A DNA stretch of 64,000 nucleotides from assembly GCA_019671005.1 (NCBI GenBank), contig CM033741.1, positions 6,138,001 to 6,202,000 of the forward strand, read 5' to 3'. Every line of letters begins with the position of its first letter. Position 1 is the first letter of the stretch. The stretch is from Hibiscus mutabilis (Eukaryota; Streptophyta; Magnoliopsida; Malvales; Malvaceae). The position numbers were made by a program, and so were the translations under genes. The notes below the pieces were generated by a model. The model was given only the letters and a program-made list of their open reading frames with translations, did not search any database and was not told where the DNA came from. Shown here in pieces: positions 25,604 through 38,000 of this stretch.

Positions 25604-27043
25604 AATATTTTATTAAAAAGGCTAAAATAAGATAACGTATCTAAACTATATATTTTTTTTGCTTTAAGTGTTTAATTTTTTTTATCAAAATAGGTTCCTA
25701 ACGTTTGTACTGTTATTATTGGCTTAAATGAAAAATATGTGCCCAAAGTATGTTTTTTTAAAATTTAGGTGCCTAAAGTATTTTTTTTGTAAAAATAGGT
25801 GCTCAAAGTTTCAAAAGTTATAATTTTAGGTGCCAAAATCATTTTTTGTAAAAATAGGTGCCCAAAATTTCAAAAGTTAAACTTTTAGGTACCCCAAATA
25901 TGCCACGTGTCAAACATTGATTGGTTAAAAAAATTAACACCCATTAACGGTCAGACACCTAAAATTATAAGTTTTGAAACTTTGGGCACCTATTTTTACA
26001 AAAAAATACTTTCGGCACCTAAAGTTCAAAAAAGACATATTTTGGACACTTTTTTTTTCATTTAAGTTGTTACTATTTTAAGTGCTAATGTTTCATTCTA
26101 TTAATATTTTATGGTCGATGTCCGTTAAAAACTTTACGAACCAGTCATTATTTGACATGTTGTTGGATTTTTAATTTCTTTTTATTTTTAAAATATTAAA
26201 AACCTAATTTCTAAAAAGAACCCCAAAAGTATTTTTTTTAAATCCCGCCAAATTTTCAAGTCCTCCATTGTCAGAAACATGTCGTCACCATGCAACAACA
26301 AAATATTTTTTCCATCGTTGAAAGAGTTGTAAATCCTAGTCATCATTTAATTGTTCGTTGCATTCATCATTTGTGAACATATTTCGTATTCATAGTTCGA
26401 TGTTTAACTGATAATTTATTTATTTATTTGTAGCGACAAAATACTGGGGATAATCAACAGTGAAATCCGACGAAAAGGGTGAATGATGGTAGTTGATTCG
26501 ACGACAATAGATAATGAATTCAAAGATTTGAGGATTGAGATTAGGAATTTGGGGTTTATAAAAATTTGAGTATTTTAGGGATTTTTGAAGAAAATTAAAG
26601 TTTTTTATGATTTAATTTTTAAAAAATGAAATGAAATTAAAAAATAGGCCACGTTTCATGTATTTATTGGATGATTTTTTTTAACAAAAATCTTAAAATG
26701 TTTGAAATGAAACATGAGACACATTTTTGAAGGCAAAAAATTTAAACACTTAAAACAAAAAAATATAATATTAAAAAATTAAGTTACTTTAAATAAAAGT
26801 TTTTGAAGTGTCTATTAAAAATTTCATATTGTGTTAGAGAATAGTAAATTTGGGTGTTGGATTATATTAGTTAGATTTTATTTGGGCCGTTTCAATTGTT
26901 ATAACTGCTACTTAATCTGTTATATTTAGGCTATATAAGTATAGTCATTATATTGGGTTAATACCCTTAATCAACCCATTTCTAGTATTCGGTTTAATGA
27001 AATTTCCAAGATTCATTCCCATTTTCTATTTTCAGTTTCCACT
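25604..27043 (-). repeat. Right arm of the ~1.4-kb inverted repeat
   Basis: Reverse complement of 11685-13105. In this orientation there is a promoter-like block (GGCTATATAAGTATAG at about 26928) close to the outer end, which faces the 3' end of the receptor kinase at 27264. The two arms enclose about 12.5 kb including MIR160. Confidence 0.88.
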
Positions 27044-27263
27044 GAACTCTCACACACACTGCTGATCGTCTTCTCCGGCAACGATGCCGTCATTCTCACA
27101 TGAGTACAAAATTAATATGATCATAAAACACAATTATAAAATTAAATTTTGAAGAAAAAAACAATGAAATAAGAAAAACAAAACAAAAAAATGTTTGAAG
27201 AATAATACAAACAATCTTAATTCTCAGACATACCCATCATTTATATGAGTTCTTGATGACTTT

Positions 27264-29658
27264 TCATGACAAGATTAGTTCACACTTGACAATTTGATCT
27301 AATGAAGTTACCACATTATTCATGCTTGGCCTTTCACTTGGATTTTCCCTCAACGATAGCGCCGCCAAATCCGCGAGTTTAAGCAACGGTTCCACATTTC
27401 TCGGTAGAGCAACGTTCCGGTCGATGATGGCAGCCGCCTTTCCTTTCCTTATTAGAGGCAGTGCCCACTCAACGATCCCTGGAGGCGTGCAGTCTCTATC
27501 ATAAGCTTTCCTTCCACTTAGTATCTCCAGTAGATCGATTCCGAAATTATAAACATCATCCTCCATATCCCCACTCACATCTGTGTCTGTAGTAGCACTT
27601 ACGATCCGAAAATCGGCTATCCTTGCACCCCATTCGGAGTCCAAAAGTATATTCGAAGTCTTCAGATCTCGATGAACGATGGGGGGAGTGAATTCATTAT
27701 GAAGATACTCAAGTCCTCTCGCAGCCTGGAATGCGATCTTCAATCGCAGGTTCCAACCTAACGGCGAGAGTTCCCCGTGAAGATGGTCATGAAGTGTGAC
27801 GTGAGGCATATATTCATACACGAGTAATCTTTCCCCCATTTCAGCACAGTAGCCTATCAAGTTCACAATATTGGTATGCTTTACATTGCATAGTATTTCC
27901 AACTCTGCTTCAAAATCCCGGCTGTTGGTATGAATTATCGTAGCAGCATTAGCTCGCTTGACTGCAACTTGCCTACCGTCAGGAAGAACAGCTTTATACA
28001 CAAAACCGAAGCTCCCTCATCCAAGCTCGCTGAATTCTTTAAATCCATGAGTAGCATCTTTCAGTTCTGAAAGCCGATAAACTTGTGTCTCCCCAACATA
28101 CGTCGTTAAAGATAAAGGTGGAAGTGGATTCGGATCGGGATCAGCCTCCGCAACTGGTTTGCCTATGCAAAAGCAGCACTGAATTCTACGTTTGCCTTCA
28201 CTTTTCACTTTGATGATTCGGAGAAAAATACAACAAGCAACTAGAATTAATAAGCAGCTCAATACAGAAGATCCAATGATGACCACCAACTTTTTTATCT
28301 CTTGTTGCTCTTGCTGCCGAGACTCAGACGAAACTCCACATACGTCCCGGCAAGAGCTGTTCTGGCAAAGTGAGCAAGGAGTGCATATTCGATTAGCATT
28401 GGCACTGCATGTACTCGAAGGGAAGTAGCCCTCAGAACAATTTGTCCCACAAGGCAAGCATATCTTCAACTCATTCTGAGCACATAAGGTTGTCAACTCC
28501 GGCTCATTAAGGATACTTGCATTGAAAGCAAACTTTCCATTGGCACATGATCTTGAAGAGCATACACCAGGGCTACATAGCTGCAAAGGCGGACTATAAT
28601 CCGGCGAAGACTGCTTGTTTGCTCCCCAACAATCAAGAACCAAGTCAACTTCTCGAACCCCGCAAGTTGTGGATTCTGATGAAGCAATAGCCAAAAAACC
28701 AGAAGTCTTTGGAACTGAAGAAACATTAATGTTTCTTCCCCAGCATTCCACTCCATGATCATCTTCACGAATGCCGCAAAAATGCTGTCCGCCAGCCGAT
28801 AAACTAACGAACTGAGTCCCATGTGGTGGGAGATCAAACTCACTCGAATCCCCCCAACATTCAACTTCACCAGACATCTTAGAAATCCCACAAATTGCAC
28901 TTTTCCCAGAAGCCAAAACGTCAAACTCACTAGATGCATTGAAAATTCCCAAGTTTCCGGATCTCGGACCCCAACAAAAGATCAAACCACTTTCCTTAGC
29001 AACCCCACAACTAAAACCATCCCCATAAACAATGTTCTTAACAGAAACATTGTTGGCATAATGATCACCAACAAAACCCAGTCAAATTACTTTCACCAAA
29101 TGTTTGATGAAATTCCCAGCAATCCACAAAACCGAAATCATCCGTACTCGAAAAATAAGAACCTCCGATAGCACAAACATGAGTTTTCCCAGCAGCTATA
29201 TGCGAGTAAGAATTATATCTAAAAGCTTGAGGAACAAGGTTTACGCCAGAATCCAAGGAATCCCAACAAAACGCCTGCGAGTTGTTCGCAGTAATGCCGC
29301 AGAGAAAGCCTTCACCGCCGTAGAGAGACGCCATGGAAGGAACGGAATCAAAAGAGGGAACTGAAGATGTTTTAATGGTCTCATCCCAACAAATGATCTC
29401 CTGTTCCCCGCTGGCATCAATGGCGCAAAAGAACCCATTTTCTCCGAAAGCAGCCGCGATCCGGCCCGGTGATCCATAGCCAAAAGCTGTAACAAATAGC
29501 AAGGAAGAAACAAGGATGAAGAAGGAAGAAATGGGAGCCGGAAGTAGCCATTTTTGGGTGGCATGTGTATTGATCTTTGGGTTGCTTTGGAAGAGAAGTT
29601 TTTGGGCAAGTGAGGTCTTTAATGGCGGAGTAAGCATTGTTTCAGCGTTTGACGACAT
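27264..29658 (-). pseudogene. CRINKLY4-related receptor-like kinase (CCR1/CCR2-like), disrupted
   Basis: Intronless, as in the CRINKLY4 family. From the ATG at 29658: a signal/anchor segment (about residues 38-60), repeats with C-x-I/C-W-G motifs typical of the CR4 ectodomain, a Cys-rich TNFR-like block, a transmembrane helix, then a kinase domain with HRDLKTSN. The frame slips by one base in the T run of GGGTTTTGTTGG (around 29078), and a TGA (28017-28019) stands in the glycine loop where CGA (Arg) is expected. DFG reads DFR and the activation segment is very short, with no GT..Y.DPEY. A shortened activation segment is, from memory, also a trait of Arabidopsis CCR1/CCR2, thought to be catalytically inactive. 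The two lesions make a full-length product unlikely; one of them could be a sequencing error. Confidence 0.85.
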
Positions 29659-31328
29659 TTTTATTTACTGGTTTTTCTATGAACAATAATGGAGATTTAG
29701 ATTAGTCTTTCGCTTAATGGAAATAGGTAAATTCAATACTTAATCAGCATATTGAGCTTTTAATAATAAATCAAGCTTCCAACTTTGGCATTTTGGTAAT
29801 GGATATCGTTAGAGTTTGAAAAGTTACAATGTAAATAAATTTGAGGGTAATTGAATATAATTATATAGATGTGTTATGTTTGATCTATTGTTGAATTAAA
29901 CGTAAACAATTTTTAGAGCATGATTAAAGTTATCAGTTAACGCCGTTCTCTTTTTTTAAATTGTGGGTTCAAAACTCAGTAGAAGTAAAATTTTCTTTCT
30001 CTTTCTTAAATAGAAATTACAAATTTATGATAACCCAAGTTTGATTAGAATTAAGGATGATGTCAGGATTTTTGAATTTTAACGTTATAACTAGAGCAAA
30101 TTAAATTAAAAAAATCTTCTCCATAATGAATCTTTCGGTACCCGATATAAATTAATTTACTAATAAATTTTATACATGTAATTATACTAAAAAAATTTCA
30201 ATTTGTTTAGAATAGAATAGGAAGTTTATTTTAGCCAATTTTGAATAGGCATATAATAATAAGAATGGAAAAAAAAATTAGAAGCAAAAAGTTTGACGAC
30301 ACAACAGGTTGTATTTGTATACAAGGGAGATAACATAGGCTAATGTAGGTCCATTTGATTCTGGTTTTCTGTCCCCATGTCTCCTCAATCCCATTGCATT
30401 TTTTTATTTATAAAACCCGATAAATGTGATATATTTTTAAATATTCTCATCTAATTTTATAATTATTGTTCATTTTGATTCGATAATATCTTTAGTATTA
30501 TAGAATCAACAAATATAGTTTAAATGTCTATATAAATACGAGTAATATTTGTTCATATATATTATTAACCCTTTGATAAACTATCACACGTTATAAATAC
30601 AATAGTTTAAACTTGAGTATCTTAAAATAAACATCATCCTTCTTTTACTGAGACCACTTATTGAGTTTTAACCATTTTTTAATAGCAAATTAAACTTTCA
30701 TTTTTATGTTTTAATATGTATTGTGTACAGTTCTCGACTATGAGCATGTATATATATATTTTAAAATGAAAACTAGAATAATAATTTCAATACAACTATG
30801 ATATTAAAAATAGGGTACGTTTTGTACTCCATCTACATCCAACCAACCAGACAAAGAATCAATCATTTAAGAAGCTTATCAACAACAAAACTTTGCCCCA
30901 GGCAAATATATATAATCTAATCAATTCGATCTGTTTATCCGCTGATTCAATTTAAAAATTTAGATATACAAGTGATTTTTATTTTTGGATTGAATATTTG
31001 ATCTGATTTTTTTTATTTTTGGATCTGATACATATCGTAATTTTTTAAGTTTTAAATTATCCGACAATTTAAAATTTCATGGATATGAATCTTATTATAT
31101 TGTAATACGCCAATTTGTCCGCTATTAATAGATAAAATGATTTCTTTCACTTTTGAATCCCAAACAATTCGATTAGGGGTAAGTACGCAAAGATTTAAGG
31201 TAATTTCTTCAATTTGTTCTTCATTTCTTTAATTTAAAATTTTATGGATATGAATCTTGTTATATTTAGCAATTTGATGCTTGTTATATCTGAAAATTAA
31301 AAAAACCAAAATTTCTATAGATGCAAAT
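29659..31328. other. Upstream of the receptor kinase, no gene seen
   Basis: AT-rich. It would hold the promoter of the receptor kinase, but no TATA box was confidently assigned. No ORF is worth naming. Confidence 0.4.
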
Positions 31329-31500
31329 TTTGTTATATTTGACAATTTTTTTTGACAAAACTTAATTATAATCCTAATCCTACCTAGAGGAGAGGGGAAT
31401 AGGGACTCTAGGGGATGGAAAGATTGTTCCTAGTAGGTCTAGAACCCATGACCTAAAAAAATAAGAGAACAAAGATGAGCAATTTGACCAACCAGCCAAA
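31329..31500 (-). mobile_element. tRNA-like SINE, copy 2
   Basis: The minus strand reads TTGGCTGGTTGGTCAA (box A-like), then GGTCATGGGTTCTAGACC (box B-like), then CCCCTAGAGTCCC, CTCTAGGTAGGATTAGG and TTTTGTCAAAAAAAA. It is uninterrupted and shows what the copy at 19855 looked like before its MITE insertion. Confidence 0.7.
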
Positions 31501-32713
31501 TATGATTGCTCGTTATATTTGACAATTTATTGCTTGTTATATTCAATTTTTATAGATATAACTGTCAAATTCAAAAAATACTTAAATTATATTACATGAT
31601 TAACCAGATATCTGATTTTTTTATATCAAACACGGATGGTTATTTTACATATTCAAAATTTCAAATATCTAAAATTACACACCCCAGCAGACAACATAAA
31701 GGAATTAAAAAAAAATTAAACCTTAGAAAATAGTTTCAATGATTTTGGTCAATAAGTAAAGGTACACATGCCAAGAATTGTACCAGAACATGGGGTGTTT
31801 TATAGTTGTTTCCTAACTTATTCTACCAAACAATCCAAGATAAAACAAAGCATTATAACCTTGTCTTAAGATAATAAACTTCGGATCTTCCCAAGATTTC
31901 ATATTCAGTAGAAAATAAAAAACTCATTTTCTTTACATCTGTTTTGATTTCATATTTTAAAAATTCAATAAAAATTGTAAAAGTTAGATTCGGATTTTAA
32001 ATTCATCGGACATTGTATAAAGAAAATGTTACACATATATATTTAAATCTTTGATTTATAGAATATCACATCTTAAATATGAATTATACAATATTCGGAT
32101 TTAAGTTCTTGTTCGATCTAATTGTGAATGAGGTTTTTAACAAGACATATTTTATTTAAAAAAAATAAATTATACTAAACAAAAGATCAAAGCTTAAACT
32201 TAGAAGAAATTAGGGTTTTTTCTCTCTCTCTCTCTGTATTCCTTGGTATTGAACCAATCAATCTCTTTATTGAAAGCAAGGCACAAACAAAAAAATAAGA
32301 AAAAAAAAGAAAAAAATTAAAAATAATGATTTACAAATAATTGAAAGAATAATAACCATAATTTGAACCTATAATTGTATTTTACTTTGTAATTTGATGA
32401 AAAAATAGTAATAATCTTAATAAAAAAAGTATTGTTATAAGAGTTGGTCAATGGAAACATAAGGCACATAATATGGTATTGATTAATAAAAGTAACTTAC
32501 AGATTTGTTGTTTTAGTTCATTATTTTATACGTACTAAAATAATCCTAATATTCTTGCATGTGCCTTATGTTAGTCGTATGAGATTCAAGTTATATTGGG
32601 ATTTTTAGTTTTTTTAATTAATTAATTACTATTAACATGTTTATAGATTAAGTTATCACTTGAATCTGGTATAAGCTATTCATTTGATCTGGTCAGTCCA
32701 CTTTATGAGAATC

Positions 32714-32764
<51 letters not shown>

Positions 32765-33304
32765 TTTACAATTTAATAATTAAAAGAAAATAAGTGGTCT
32801 CAGTGGAAAAATATATAAAGTTAATTTTAGAAGACCCGAGTTCAATCATTTTATTTGCAAGATGTGTGTCTTGTCAAAGGGTAAAAATAAGTATAAACAA
32901 ATGTTATATTATAATTACCTTTAAACTATTTAAAAATAATAATTAATCATTTTAATTTTTTTCAAGATTTACTAATTTTAACTCTTTAAAAATCATATTC
33001 ATATTTCACACGATCATATCCATGCATAGATATTTCGAAAGAAATAAATAGACAAAGCAACATATATCGAATCAAATGCATATGCATGTATGCTTGTGAA
33101 TATATGCATACTCATAAAAATCAAGTCCATCCAATGGCGGATTTACATTTTGTGAGGAGTGGACTTACTCACCTTGGACTTTTCAAAATTCACATATTTA
33201 TATTTATTTATTTTAACATTTATGATTTAGTTCTTTATTTTTTTATAATATTTATAATTTATGTTCACCACGAAATTTTATGTGTACCACCTTCAAATAT
33301 ATTT
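31501..33304. other. Non-coding AT-rich sequence
   Basis: It contains a CT microsatellite (32219-32236) and a (TA)n tract. Remaining ORFs are short and of low complexity. No gene was recognised. Confidence 0.4.
32720..32760. repeat. (TA)n microsatellite
   Basis: About twenty uninterrupted TA units. Confidence 0.95.
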
Positions 33305-34864
33305 GGGTAATATTTACTCGTGGTCCATTTTATTTATGTTTTGTTCTATTTTGGTCACCTAAATTTAAAAAAGACCATATTGTCCCTTATATTTGAAAAT
33401 GTTTCTGTTTTAGTCACTGGACCGTTAGTCTTCGTTATTTTTGTTTTCGGTCTGTTTCGTTTTGGTAACATATTTAATTTTTATTTGTTTAAGTCATTTA
33501 CGTTATCGTTTCGTTCTATTTTGGTCATTGGGCCATTAACCCCGTTAATTTGATGATGTGCCGCATTAATAAAAATGGATAATTTTAAATTTAATCCCTA
33601 CACTTTTAAAATTTTATTTTTTCACCATCTTCAAACAAAAAAAATTTTATAATCTTTTTGTCTCCCAAAATTTATCCCCTTCCACTGACCGAGCTTGTTA
33701 ACTTTGGGTTCCACTGGAACCACACAAACGTTTTGTTTGTCTTCAATTTCTTGAATGATTTTTTTTTGTTTTCTTCGATTTCTTGAAAGGGGTAGGGGTG
33801 TGCATCCGGTTAATTCGGTTAACCGGCTGAACCAAATTACCCAAAATCCATTAACCGAAAATTTCCCCTTAACCGTTAACCGAACTGATTTTTTTTTTGA
33901 AAATTTTTAACCGAATCGAAAAATTCGGTTAGTTTAACCGAAATTTGATATAAAATTTTGGGTAAATTACACAATTGGTCACTAAATTATGCTAAAAAGA
34001 TCTTTTTAGTCACTAAACTTTCGTTTTATGCAAATTTGATAAAAGTTTAATGACCATTTGATGATATATCAAAAAATTTAATGATCATTTTATAATTTTT
34101 AAAAGTTTAATGACCAAAAATAAATATATGTAATATATATAATATTTAATATATAATAATTTAAGTTAATTCGGTTAATTAATCAGTTTCGAACCGAATT
34201 AACCGATAACTGAAGTTTGAAAAACTCTTAACTGTTAACCGGTTTTACCTAAAATTAACCGACCGATTAACCAAAAAATTCAGTTCGGTCGGTTAGTTTG
34301 GTTAAAACCAAATAATGCACACCCCTAGAAAGGAGCCATCGCATAAGCGAATGAGAATAACAAAATTATTCTAACTGTCTTCTTTGGTTACTTCTGTATC
34401 GGAGTTAACATCATATATATTTCAATATTTCAGCAGACGTTTGTAGTTGACGATAGCTAAGACAGCAATAACGGTTGACGTCGGCGGCATCAGTAAAAAT
34501 GAAGATTAAGGTTACAGAGGAGATTTTTTTAGGGTTTTTTGTTTGAAGATGGTGAAAAAATAAAAGTTTAAAATTTTAAGGATTAAATTAGAAATTATTC
34601 ATTTTTATTAACGTGGCATATCATCAAATTAACCGTGATTAATGGCCCAATGACCAAAATAGAACAAAACGATCACGTTACTTAAACAAAAAAAAATTGG
34701 TGACCAAAACGAAACAGGCCGAAAATAAAAGTAACGGAGATTAACGGTCCAGTAACCAAAACAAAAATGTTATCAAACGTAAGTGGCAAGAATAATTTTT
34801 TTAAATTTGGGTGACCGAAATAGAACAAAACCTAAACAAAAGGGACCACGAGTGAAGATTACCC
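33305..34864. mobile_element. Mutator-like nonautonomous element with 9-bp TSD
   Basis: The terminal inverted repeats are about 340 bp, starting GGGTAATATTTACTCGTGG and (reverse) GGGTAATCTTCACTCGTGG. They are flanked by a perfect 9-bp duplication AATATATTT at 33296-33304 and 34865-34873. Long TIRs with a 9-bp TSD define the MULE superfamily. There is no transposase. The middle is occupied by a hAT-like MITE (33793-34327). Confidence 0.9.
33793..34327. mobile_element. hAT-like MITE nested in the MULE
   Basis: TIRs TAGGGGTGTGCAT at both ends, body rich in CGGTTAAC/GGTTAATT. Flanked by GAAAGGGG (33785-33792) and GAAAGGAG (34328-34335), an 8-bp duplication with one mismatch. At 33960 another element end (GGGTAAATTACACAATTGGTCAC) appears inside, suggesting a third level of nesting. 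Confidence 0.85.
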
Positions 34865-35177
34865 AATATATTTCTAGTCCATCGACCATCTGGCATATAT
34901 AATCACATCAAAATACTCATTTATGATGTAAATATTTCAAAAGAATCACACATTACTAGCGTAAATCTCTTGGCTTTGGTTTAGAAACTCGAAAACATTA
35001 CACCCTATGCATGAACGGTTCCACCGAGAAACAAGAAAATGTCTGTCTGCAACTTTTTATTATCTGCATGATGTTTTTGCCAAAACAAAGCATGACGTAC
35101 GGTTCAACACAAGAAAATAAATACAACAAACGGTCCACAACATTAAACTCTTGCTCAAACACACAAGAATTACACTA
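34865..35177. other. 3' flank of the 366-aa gene
   Basis: Probably the 3' UTR (minus strand) of the gene ending at 35178. No motif was assigned. Confidence 0.35.
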
Positions 35178-36494
35178 TTATGCAGCACAAATGGCGGTCA
35201 CTTCAGCGGACGAAGATGGCCTTGCCATTGCCACCTGCAGAGAGACTGGTTCCCATTCAACATCTTTCCTGCAATCGCCCTTTTTAAAGGCAACAATGTC
35301 CAACTGCTTTGCGCCACGGACGGAAACCAATGATTCCTCGATACCTAACTGTTTTCCCGCCACTGCTTTCAATCGGGATCGTTCTGCCCTAGAGCCAATA
35401 ACCTGTCCTAATACAGATGCCGCAATAGTAAAAGCCATAGCTGTTTTTGGCATCAAGACGGATTTCCGAAGCATGGCTATGAATGGAACAGCTGCATGGA
35501 TAGCCACAAACCAAGATGGTGAGAATTTTTCAGTGTGTTCCCGCCATACCCCTAACGGAATATTTGCTGCCATGCCTAGTATCCCAATCACCAGTACTTT
35601 TGTGGGTAAGGATTGCGGGCGGAGATTCTTGGCAAACGCAGTTTGTGCTAGTGCTGCTCGAGCAGCAACAACTGCAGGTGGGCATCGATATTTCATCCCC
35701 GGAGGTGGCTTAAGAACCTTCGCAACTAGTGGCAAAACACCGCTAACTGCCCTAAACGACTTTGCGATCGGACAGTTCCCATTTTGCAGCCATTCATTGC
35801 CCAATGCTTCGTGATTAGAATTTCCTCCCTGAAAATCAGATTGAAATGATGTCAAAACAATAATCGAAAATACTCAAGAAATTTGTTGATTATTCTAAAT
35901 TTAAATTCACAAGTCCATAGTCCAAACTAATGTCAAGAAATGGAAAGACGTTGTCCATTATCAGATGTTCGATTACCTGTGAAGAAGACTCTTTCTTGGA
36001 TGATTTTGATTTCCCTTTCTGTTTGTTCCACTTAATAGAAAATGCATCAAAACTGAAAGGCCCTCCTGGTCCGAAGGATGAGAGACTAATGGTGGCTGCC
36101 TTTGCAGCCAAAGGATTGAACTTCGGTGGGGTTGTTTCAGTCTCTGCTTTCTCAATACGCAAGGAGGATCGTTCAGATAGCGGAACTACTCCATCACGTC
36201 CATGGAAAAGCCTGAATGCCATGTCGAAATTGGGACCGTCTTCAAATATTGGACCTTTGGCTCCTCGAACCTTAGGCCAAGAAATAAAACCCTAATGAGA
36301 ACTCAAATAAAACACTAGACCCAGCTAGCATAAAGCTCATGACGGACACAAAATCATACCGGCATGGCGAAAGCCATGGCAGACGAGAAGGAAAAGTTAG
36401 TTGGCTCGTTAATGTTTCTCAAAAATGGACATCTGAGAATGTCCATTTCGGAAGATGAAGAATCCTCATTTAGGCCTCTGAAGAGAAAATCCAT
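35178..36494 (-). CDS. Conserved plant protein of unknown function, three coding exons (366 aa)
   Basis: Coding exons on the minus strand are 36494-36360 (45 codons), 36291-35977 (105) and 35828-35178 (216 plus stop). Each junction is GT/AG and phase 0, so the frame is continuous from the ATG at 36494. The N-terminus has MDILRCPFLRN and a Ser/Phe-rich SFSSAMAFAMP segment. Exon 2 carries ISWPKVRGAKGPIFEDGPNF and GPGGPFSFDAFS. Exon 3 begins near KPPPGMKYRCPP and has about three hydrophobic helices (VLVIGILGMAANIPLGV, the FVAIHAAVPFIAML region, MAFTIAASVLGQVIG). This suggests a membrane protein, perhaps of an organelle. I do not recognise the family by name. No lesion is seen. Confidence 0.8.
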
Positions 36495-36506
36495 TTCAAA
36501 TGTAAC

Positions 36507-37883
36507 CTGAACAAAACCATTAAACGGTTAAAATAAAATCTTAAAGTGCTAAGAGTAATATGACTCGCCATATATCGAACAAGTTAACATGGAAGAAAAA
36601 AAAATGATCAAACTCTACATAAGACAATGGTTAATGTTAACAATACCAAAGCAACTATAGATCATAAAACATGAGCCACATATCTAAACGATCCCATGTA
36701 AGGAAATGATATCAGTTGATCACAGAATAAAATCGAACATATTGACCAGATCAAAATAAAGCACTATAAACACAATGCGAAACACAGAAGCTTTTAAACC
36801 GCAGGATATGGAAAACATTATGAAAATTCCAACTTCGACTCTATCAAACACATGGAATTTACAAAACAACTTGTGAATGAAATATTAGAGCTAGAAAATT
36901 ACACCATGAATCGACATGAGCCGATCTTAAACCAAAATCAAGCATGTTTTACTGAGTCAAGGAGGTCAAGATTCATGAATGATGGATGAAGCTTTTAAAG
37001 CAGACTATGGAAAACGTTACCAAATCAAACATGGTATTTACCAAATCATTCGTGAATGAATATCAATGCTCAAAAATTGCCCAGCTAATCTATATAAGTT
37101 GATCTTAAAGAAAAATCAAACATATTTAGCAGTCAAGAATAGAGGCTGAGGCTTTTAAACAGCGGATTATGGAAAATATTACCAAAATTACAACCTCAAC
37201 TATTATCAAACACATGGAATTTACTAAATCACACATGAACAAGTATCAAAGCTCGAACATTAATCAAAACCCCGATATGATTCAGATCTTAAATCAAAAT
37301 CAAACATGTTTAACTCAGTCACATCACTTAGGAATAAAGCTAAAGTTTTTAAACAGCAGATTGTACATTACTCTTTCAAAGACTTGAATTTTAATAATAA
37401 TAACAATTACCATGAAGACCAAAGAAGAAAAATCAGTACAATATATAACTGTAATCATTTTAAAATATATATAATTAAATAGAGCCAATAAGAAAACCAA
37501 CCGATTTTAATAAAAACCTTGAATTTACTTTGAAAAAATTATCTGTAAGTAAACCTAGAAAAATCTTAAAAAATACTAAAAAAATAAAAATTCTTGATTA
37601 CCCTTCAGATCCTTCACAAACAATAGTTAGACCATTATAATTTCATATATGAACCCTAAAAATAATTAAATTTAGTTTAATAAAAAACAGTAGAAAACAT
37701 TAAAGAAAATAAGAACAATCCATCAAAGCTAAGAAAACAAAAAATCTGTACAACCCATCTAAGAATTCGAAAAGATAAAACGATAAAAATCAAAAGGAAA
37801 CTAAAAATGCATTAACAGCGATGAAATTAAGCAAAATCTATCAGAAAAAAAATCCAGGAAATATATGAAGAAAAAATCCGTAC
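36507..37883 (-). other. Leader intron of the 366-aa gene with degenerate repeats
   Basis: A donor AAAAAG|GTACGG at 37883 and an acceptor GTTCAG at 36507 bracket a 1377-bp intron, 12 bases before the ATG. A non-coding exon of about 100 nt (37884-38000) has a CT-rich leader. Inside lie 3.3 degenerate units starting at 36787, 36988, 37148 and 37342, each opening with GARGCTTTTAAA and carrying ATGGAAAA and AAATCAAACATG words. Leader introns can raise expression; that is inference here. Confidence 0.55.
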
Positions 37884-38000
37884 CTTTTTGCAGCAGGCAA
37901 CGATCAAGGCAAACAAAAATGAAATAAAAAATATGATTTGGGGAGAGATTTGAAATGAAGAAAAGAATAAAAAAAGAGTTAGGTGACAATGTAGAGAATT

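Noticed and set aside
35011..35814. 267-codon ORF on the plus strand
   Set aside because: It is antisense to exon 3 of the 366-aa gene, which has proper splice sites and phase.
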